The notes under the pieces are model-generated. The model did not search any database. It had not been told where the DNA came from and worked only from the letters and a program-made list of their open reading frames with translations. This document shows positions 4,650-5,942 of a DNA stretch of 5,942 nt, in pieces (position 1 is the stretch's first letter; every line of letters begins with the position of its first letter). The position numbers and the translations under genes are program-made. The stretch spans positions 1 through 5,942 of the forward strand of contig CAYMXZ010000218.1 in assembly GCA_964394475.1 (NCBI GenBank), read 5' to 3'. Origin of the DNA: RQOF01 sp964394475 (GTDB lineage: Bacteria; Calditrichota; Calditrichia; RBG-13-44-9).

Positions 4650-5941
4650 CCGCTGCTATTGAAAAGACTCAACCCTCCCCGATTCTTCGCTGGGGAGTTC
4701 TGTTATTCATCAGTCTGGCTATGTTTGGAAATTACTATGTGTACGACAGCATCAGTCCTCTGGCAGATTTACTGAAGGTGCAACTGGGATTTTCAGATAG
4801 CAATCTGGGCCTGCTCAATGCTATTTATAGTTTTCCGAATATCATTATGGTGTTAATCGGTGGAATGATCATCGATCGAATCGGATCGAAAAAAGCCTCT
4901 TTGCTTTTCTCATCGCTGTGTATGATCGGTAGCGCATTGACCACTTTTAGTGGGGGGCAATTGGTGATTATGGCCGCTGGGCGGCTGATATTTGGTCTGG
5001 GGGCTGAGTCGTTAATCGTGACCATTACCACAGTGATTGCCAAATGGTTTAAAGGCAAAGAGCTCTCCTTTGCCTTCGGTTTGAATCTGACCGTGGCTCG
5101 TCTGGGTTCCTTTGCGGCGTTGAATTCACCAACCTGGGCAAAACCTTTGTATGTTTCATGGAAGGGGCCTTTGCTGATTTCTACCACCATGGCCGCGGTT
5201 TCACTGCTGTCGGTGATTATTTATGTGTTAATGGATGTGCGGGCGCGACGCTTATTTTCTCTGCCGGAGGAACAGAAGCAGGAGAGGATAAATTTTGCTG
5301 AAATTTTCCATTTCAAAACTTCATTCTGGTATATCACCCTGCTCTGCGTTACTTTTTATTCTGCTATTTTTCCTTTTCAGACGTTTGCGGTAAAATTTTT
5401 TATGGAGCATCATGGGCTCACCCGTGAAGCAGCGAGCTTTGCTTCCAGTGTTATCATTCTGGCCTCCATGATTGGCACGCCACTTTTTGGTATTTTTATT
5501 GATCGAAAAGGTAAACGGGCATCGTTGATGATTTTGGGTTCGCTGATGATTGTACCGGTCTATCTGATTATGGCCTATGCGCCCATCGATCCGCGCTGGA
5601 TGACCGCTGTAATGGGAGTGGCTTTTTCGCTGGTGCCGGCTGCCATGTGGCCCTCAGTGGCTTTGATCGTAGAAGAAAAAAAATTGGGAACAGCCTATGG
5701 ATTGATGACGATGATTCAGAATATTGGTTTAACGGTTTTTAATGTTTTGATTGGCTGGGCCAATGATATCAGCACCGTCAATGGAATCACTGATTATTCA
5801 CTGGGGATGTGGTTTTTTTCGATTACCGGTTTTATTGGACTCACCTTTGCGCTCTTGCTTCGCCGGCAGGAAACCGGACCACAAAAAAGTGGTCTGGAAA
5901 TGGGTCATGAGGAACTGCACAAATTCCGGCCTGAAATCTGA
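4646..5941 (+). CDS. Major facilitator superfamily transporter, MFSD1-like
   Basis: An inner-membrane secondary transporter of 431 residues with about 12 hydrophobic helices in two groups of six. They are separated by a charged cytoplasmic loop at about 199-224 (DVRARRLFSLPEEQKQER). The MFS motif A between helices 2 and 3 is GGMIIDRIGSKKAS (72-85), and its counterpart between helices 8 and 9 is GIFIDRKGKRAS (282-293). Helix 1 carries NYYVYDSISPL, and LGFSDSNLGLLNAIYSFPN leads into helix 2. This pattern resembles the MFSD1 branch, whose animal member moves dipeptides; the substrate here cannot be told from sequence. A GTG at 4640 is in frame, but it overlaps the GAGG ribosome site (4637-4640), so ATG 4646 is preferred. 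The C-terminus is complete, with TGA at 5939-5941. The gap of 131 bases from pgm and the local signals suggest separate control. Confidence 0.85.
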   Translation: MTAAIEKTQPSPILRWGVLLFISLAMFGNYYVYDSISPLADLLKVQLGFSDSNLGLLNAIYSFPNIIMVLIGGMIIDRIGSKKASLLFSSLCMIGSALTTFSGGQLVIMAAGRLIFGLGAESLIVTITTVIAKWFKGKELSFAFGLNLTVARLGSFAALNSPTWAKPLYVSWKGPLLISTTMAAVSLLSVIIYVLMDVRARRLFSLPEEQKQERINFAEIFHFKTSFWYITLLCVTFYSAIFPFQTFAVKFFMEHHGLTREAASFASSVIILASMIGTPLFGIFIDRKGKRASLMILGSLMIVPVYLIMAYAPIDPRWMTAVMGVAFSLVPAAMWPSVALIVEEKKLGTAYGLMTMIQNIGLTVFNVLIGWANDISTVNGITDYSLGMWFFSITGFIGLTFALLLRRQETGPQKSGLEMGHEELHKFRPEI

Positions 5942-5942
5942 A

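Noticed and set aside
4825..5190. Minus-strand open frame of 121 residues inside the MFS gene
   Set aside because: It is antisense to helices 2-6 of an intact transporter, and such long antisense frames are common opposite hydrophobic coding regions.
1..5942. Insertion sequence, prophage, toxin-antitoxin or other defence system
   Set aside because: No transposase, integrase, phage gene, toxin pair, tRNA or attachment duplication is visible in either strand. The intact genes belong to known families.

Overview
The window is an ordinary chromosomal stretch of moderately low G+C. It probably comes from a free-living Gram-negative bacterium. The phosphoglucomutase is of the long E. coli type, the transporter resembles bacterial homologues of MFSD1, and the arsenite methyltransferase is of the bacterial ArsM type. 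This mix would fit an environmental lineage such as Calditrichota, Ignavibacteria or a relative, but the placement is a guess and nothing here proves it.

Layout. (1) 1-699, plus strand: the 3' end of a membrane-anchored protein of unknown function. A single in-frame TAA at 115-117 splits it into a 38-residue tail and a 179-residue ORF. A perfect intrinsic terminator follows at 758-785. (2) 786-1167: non-coding, with a second hairpin plus T-run on the plus strand and a stretch on the minus strand that looks weakly like decayed coding sequence. (3) 1168-2346, minus strand: a compact arsenic unit made of an operator palindrome, arsR and arsM. The arsR reading frame is broken by one missing base in a C run; arsM is intact. 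(4) 2347-2855: A+T-rich intergenic DNA holding a long C-rich/G-rich hairpin with a canonical G-quadruplex motif on the minus strand. (5) 2856-4514, plus strand: intact phosphoglucomutase (pgm). (6) 4515-4645: a short gap with a long A+T-rich hairpin, an extended -10 candidate and a seven-codon upstream ORF that overlaps the next start by ATGA. (7) 4646-5941, plus strand: a complete 12-helix MFS transporter ending one base before the window edge.

How the genes relate. ArsR would repress its own promoter until trivalent arsenic binds its cysteines. ArsM would then methylate As(III) with S-adenosylmethionine. No arsenite pump (ArsB/Acr3) or arsenate reductase is visible here. Pgm links glucose-1-phosphate and glucose-6-phosphate for glycogen, cell-envelope sugar and glycolytic metabolism. 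The MFS gene follows it but has its own spacing and signals, so a functional link is not shown.

I found no convincing novel multi-gene system. The best leads are the two disrupted reading frames (positions 115-117 and about 2158-2160), the G-quadruplex hairpin, and the structured leader in front of the MFS gene.
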